From positions 20,109,001-20,173,000 of the forward strand of contig NC_083387.1 of assembly GCF_031755915.1 (NCBI RefSeq): a DNA stretch of 64,000 nucleotides. The letters run 5' to 3'. The notes below the pieces were generated by a model. That model saw only the letters and a list, made by a program, of their open reading frames with translations, was not told the origin of the DNA and did no database searches. Position 1 is the stretch's first letter; each line of letters starts with the position of its first letter. Below, in pieces: positions 60,001 through 64,000 of the stretch. The DNA is from Ziziphus jujuba (taxonomy: Eukaryota > Streptophyta > Magnoliopsida > Rosales > Rhamnaceae). A program made the position numbers and the translations under genes.

Positions 60001-60761
60001 GTTTACAATCATTATTTAAGGAGCTCACAGCTTTAGCTATCTCGTTTGATCCCCACGCATAATATTCATCCCTGCCATCAAATTAAAAAGAAGATAAGAA
60101 TGACTAAATACTAAATCCTGCCAACTCATCAATAACCAACTTATGTATGCACAATCATGCAAAGAAACCAAAAGATATTACGTGTTACAGCGGATCCATC
60201 ATCCTAAAATACCAGTCATAAATATATCAACATATGATGTATTTGTACATGATCAAATTTTCTCAGATTAGAGAAACTGTAGACTGAAGTTCATAATTGA
60301 CGAATAGGAAATAGGCAATGGTAAGATCTTAGGAAGATCTGAGCATATAGACATATCCAAGATTTTAACAGAACGGGTTATGAAACATCTTCACTTCTGA
60401 AATTTTCTCTTCATTTTTATAAGCACAAGCACTATATAATTTCTACCATGCACATGCAACTCAATAAAACATATCAACAAACAGTTAAAATGCATATGAT
60501 TTTGGCCCCAAAAAATAAAACCCGAAAAATAATAGAGTTTTAAAAAACAGATCAGTAATCAATAATTATGATATCCCATCTGTAAGATCCATTAACTCAA
60601 TATTTTCAATGTATTAATCAATAAAATTTCCAGAACAGCTAATAAAAACAGAATAAAAGCAGACCAAGAACATCGAATGGAACAAAAAGTAAAACAAGAT
60701 TTAAGGGGCGAAATGATCATCGTCACCTAATGAGGTTGTTGTTTTAGTTTGTCTCAGTGAG
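60001..60761. other. region between ARF-GEF and NDUFB3-like pseudogenes
   Basis: 60060-60001 reads 'DEYYAWGSNEIAKAVSSL' on the minus strand, in contact with the Sec7 exon but not part of the Sec7 sequence I know. Its source is unrecognised. The rest is AT-rich without an ORF. Confidence 0.45.
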
Positions 60762-60988
60762 TTAGTGAGAAGCAGAGGAATGGAAAGAGTGGTGAGAAGA
60801 AGAAGAAGAGGAGCAAGGAGAAAGAAGTTTGTTGTAAACCTGCTTGCCGACCAAGTAAACGCCAAAGGCGGCAACTCCGATGCCAAGACTGGGAAGGGCG
60901 TGGCAGAGCTGATTGCTAAGTCTCGGATGCTTTCTCCACTCGTCCCTCCTCCTAATAACTCTTTGGTTGTCCCAAGCCGCTTCGCTAT
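60762..60988 (-). pseudogene. NDUFB3: NDUFB3-like (complex I B12 subunit) pseudogene, copy 2
   Basis: The minus strand begins ATAGCGAAG where the family has ATG-Ala-Lys, reads 'AKRLGTTKELL', loses one base, and continues in a second frame 'RRRDEWRKHPRLSNQL', 'HALPSLGIGVAAFGVYLVG', 'KQVYNKLLSP', then a Ser/His-rich end with TAA at 60764-60762. About 72 codons, the normal length for plant NDUFB3. The shifted start and the single-base loss make it non-functional unless a sequencing error explains both. It is better preserved than copy 1 and shares its upstream flank. Confidence 0.78.
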
Positions 60989-62392
60989 TCTCTCTCTCAC
61001 TTTCTCTTCCTCTTTTCTTCGTTCAGGAGCAAAATTAAATAGATTTTCATCTTAATTTTTCCATTTATATTTGAAAAGGGTAATTTGGAAATATTTGAAA
61101 TAAAGAGGGTAATACAAAAAAAGATTGAAACGGGATGGGTAGTTTTCATTAAGGCCTTTCAAACAGGCTATTGGACCAAATTTTCCTTTTTCTTAAGCAT
61201 ATCATAGATAAACTAACATGATTTTTTGTGTTAAACTTTCAGATTATAAATTCGACAAAGTCTACAATTTATGTGTTAACTTTGAGATTATGGATTCGAC
61301 AAGGTTAAAGTATAAAAAAAAAATCTAAGAGAGAGCGCACCATGGAAAACCAAAAACAGAACTTCCTGAAAACTGTACTTGTAAGAACTTTGATTTAACC
61401 ACCTTTTGGAGAGTGGTGGAATGAGTGCCAGAATTCAACATATCGAGAATTAAGCATTATTTTGTAACAGTAAAGAATCAACCCCTTTTGGAGTAAGTTG
61501 CCTCATTGAATTTTTCTTGGAAAATTATCTCTTGCTCGGATCTTATCAAAGTCACCTAATATATATATATATATATATATATTAAAAAAAATAAAAATAA
61601 AAACCATACTGCATTTGGTTTGAAATTCGAGAATTGTTGAGAAATCAAACACAAATAGAATTTTCTCATCCATTCTACAATTTCAAGCCAAATGTCGCTT
61701 CAGTTTTCTTTCTTTTTTTTTTTCTTTTTTTTTTTTTTTTGGTGAATAAATATAGCTTGGCGTTTATGGAGAACTTGAAATATAACTTGTTCATAGAATT
61801 CAAGTTAAAAATGTTCTTCATAAACACCACAAAAGCTGAAGTTTTCAAAAATTTTGTTAATTATTTCTAGTCATTCGTTGAATTAATTAAGAAGTTTCCC
61901 ACTCAGTCTAATGCATTTCCTGTTTGCTCATACTTGACTTGGATATGCTTACAATATGGGATAAAAACTACAATCAGAACTCATCAAATGGAGTATAGAT
62001 AACATAATAGTAGTTCTTTTAGTTCTCATTAATTAGCAGATATTTCAAGAAAATAATACTTAAAAATCAGTCTGTTATCCGAAAACCCAAAAAACAAAAA
62101 AAAAAAAAAAAAAAAAAAAAAAAGAAGATGATGAGTATGTACACGAGGGCAAGAAAGAGAATGAGAGGTGAAGACATAGGCGTCAAAACAGTTCTGTAAT
62201 TCATAAGCTTATATGCACAAGCTCACAGCTCGATCATGGTGTGTACTTGCCTTATTTCACACGCCCAAAATGGAATCTACAAGTGCCCGTATTTCTCACA
62301 TCTTTCCAAGAACCCTAGTTCAATTGTCTAATTTTACATGTCCACATGAAAATTCCCAATTAAAAAAGAAAAAAACATAAAACCAAATAAAT
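60989..62392. other. intergenic region and DSK2 3' UTR
   Basis: 61045-61190 is homologous to 37770-37860. (TA)n at 61559-61582, poly-T at 61712-61740, poly-A at 62095-62123. 62130-62392 probably holds the 3' UTR of the ubiquilin gene. No ORF supported. Confidence 0.55.
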
Positions 62393-63956
62393 TTATTGCC
62401 CAGGATTTCCTAAAAGACGCTCAACTGCAGCATGGACATTCCCAGAAGTGGCACGCAATGCCCTGATATTCTCTTGGGTGTCAAAGAAACCCATTTCTTG
62501 TAGCTGCGACAGCTGAGTTGCATAAAGTTCTTCCGGCGGCACTACAACAAGAAAGATAAAATTATCAGATGCCAGCAAGACTAAAATAGAATAATCCTAT
62601 AATTAAAAGGAACATTCTAAGAACTAACCATCTGGGTTGCTTGGTACTGTCAAACCGCCAGCGCCAAGACCACCAAACATGTTCATCAACATCTCCAGCC
62701 CAGCAATGTTAGGTGTCCCTACCATATCCATGAACATTAACAAAAACAATACTAATAAACAAGATATCAAAACAAACTGTCTAGTATACTAATTGCTAAG
62801 TACCTGTGGCTCCACCAGTCTGAGCTGAATCCCTGCAAGAGTGCAGCAAAAGATGAGTGCCGACATAAACTATCACATATAAACAAGTTCCAGTCTACAC
62901 AATGCAAAAGGTATAGAGGAACAAAAGGGGCTTCTTTCAGTATCATGCGGTGTGTGCTACCCACAAGAAATTTAAATTTTCATCTAATCATAAGAGAAAA
63001 GAAGCAACATCATATTATTTATATGGAAATAAATGAGATAATTTTCTGTTATCCTAGAACGATCCTCATTTGTAAGTTCGTGGGGTGTGTGCTAGCCCAA
63101 CAAAATTAAAAATTTCATCTAATTATAAGAGAAGAAAAGCTACATCGTATTCAAATCTATGTGAAATAGATGAGATAATTTTGCGTTATCCTAGAATGAT
63201 CCTCATTTCAAGCACAAGTATTCCATAACAGTAGCAGTAATTTAAATTTTATGAAAATAACCCATTAGTCAAATTGTGAACCAATAAGCTCATCAAATTG
63301 TCCAGACGTATGTATATACATATTTAGTATATTAAATATATTTCATCCAGTAAAGGTGGCAAAGCATAAACAAGCAGCCTATCACCAGTGCTGCAACATG
63401 CAACAATTGACAACTCAAGTTTCAGCAACCTAGTAAATGTAGAAAGATGAATTAACACTTACGGGGCTGATTGCTGTCGATTGAGCTGAGACATAAGTGA
63501 TTGCTGTAAAGCTAGCATTTGCTGCAAGAGGAAACAGAGGAAAGGTAAAAATCAAGCACAATAGTCGCAATTCAAACTATCCTATTTTCCTTAGAGACCC
63601 TAATATTATGTTATCAAAGTACGCAAAATAGAGATTTACAAATCAGTATATAAACTAAGTGCATCAGCCGGTTCCAATAACAAGTGCACATTTTATATGT
63701 ACACAAGAATATAAGGGGGAATTATGTTTATATGCACCATGAACAACATGTGGATACATGCATATTGAGGGAAAACATAAATTTAGAGAGGGGAGATATT
63801 CAGTCTATGAAACAGTTACGCAGACTTCAGGAAGTGATGTACCTGCAGTGTCTCAGGGTTTGTCAACTGACGGAGAAGTTCTGGATTTTGCATCATTTCT
63901 CTAAGTTGAGGATTCACATCAACCATGCCACGCAGTTGCGGATTGAGATTCAGCAT
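62393..63956 (-). CDS. DSK2: ubiquilin DSK2, last five exons (partial, runs off the window)
   Basis: Exons on the minus strand are 63956-63843, 63521-63463, 62832-62804, 62718-62629 and 62541-62393. All junctions are GT-AG and keep the frame, giving the last 146 residues. The first exon carries an STI1-type repeat ('[20 protein letters not shown]', '[14 protein letters not shown]'). Next are a Gln-rich stretch, a Gly-rich loop ('[16 protein letters not shown]') and a C-terminal UBA domain ('[20 protein letters not shown]', '[16 protein letters not shown]'). DSK2 proteins carry ubiquitinated cargo to the proteasome and to autophagy. The ubiquitin-like N-terminus should lie beyond 64000. The 29-nt third exon is very short. 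All visible exons look intact. Confidence 0.95.
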
Positions 63957-64000
63957 CTAAAATTGACAAAGCGATATTAAAATACATGATAAATTGTCAT

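Overview
The window is plant nuclear DNA, almost certainly from a eudicot. It is AT-rich, its genes have GT-AG introns, and it holds plant-type LTR retrotransposons, a TRIM, Mutator-like elements (MULEs) and plant gene families: a ZAT-type zinc finger with an EAR motif, a DSK2 ubiquilin, a BIG-type ARF-GEF and plant NDUFB3. The species cannot be read from the sequence. No rRNA, tRNA or CRISPR array was seen.

Region 1 (about 1-37,000) is a stack of nested transposable elements. The outermost unit appears to be one LTR of a Tekay/Del-like Ty3 retrotransposon in minus orientation. It is cut into three pieces (about 2348-3339, 14376-14755 and 35299-36962). These add up to about 3.0 kb, close to the 3.2 kb of the uninterrupted copy at 51556-54740. 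Two MULEs split it. MULE-1 (3340-14366) has a perfect 9-bp target duplication, TAACAATAA. It was itself hit by an internally deleted Ty3 element (5955-11741, duplication AAGTG) and by a TRIM (11810-12206, duplication CTAAT). MULE-2 (about 14757-35298) has terminal inverted repeats of about 150 bp and a FAR1-type transposase. It was hit by a 2.8-kb solo LTR (15323-18157) and by an 8.5-kb Ty3 element (20975-29440, duplication GTGTT). Both MULEs carry, downstream of the transposase and on the opposite strand, a small GRF-type zinc-finger gene with a membrane tail. Both transposases and the pol genes are broken by stops and frameshifts.

Region 2 (37,000-50,000) is the gene-bearing part. It holds a decayed NDUFB3-like copy (37479-37712, minus). 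Next is a conserved plant gene of unknown function with a long 5' intron (first exon near 39.1 kb, CDS 42514-44887). A single-exon C2H2 zinc-finger repressor of the ZAT2/ZAT3 (DAZ) type lies at 46243-47244. Simple repeats fill much of the rest.

Region 3 (50,000-57,100) has more Tekay-like LTR pieces, including a nearly complete 3' LTR (51556-54740) preceded by a polypurine tract. A five-unit AT-rich tandem array follows at 55948-57070. The outer flank of the 54740 LTR edge is the inverted partner of the flank at 36963, which suggests an inversion through one retrotransposon.

Region 4 (57,100-64,000) holds a fragmentary BIG ARF-GEF pseudogene (about 58610-60000, minus), a second NDUFB3-like pseudogene (60762-60988, minus) and the last five exons of a DSK2 ubiquilin gene (62393-63956, minus) that runs off the right edge.

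Only three host genes look intact: the unknown gene at 42.5 kb, the ZAT-type gene and DSK2. They show no sign of acting in one pathway.
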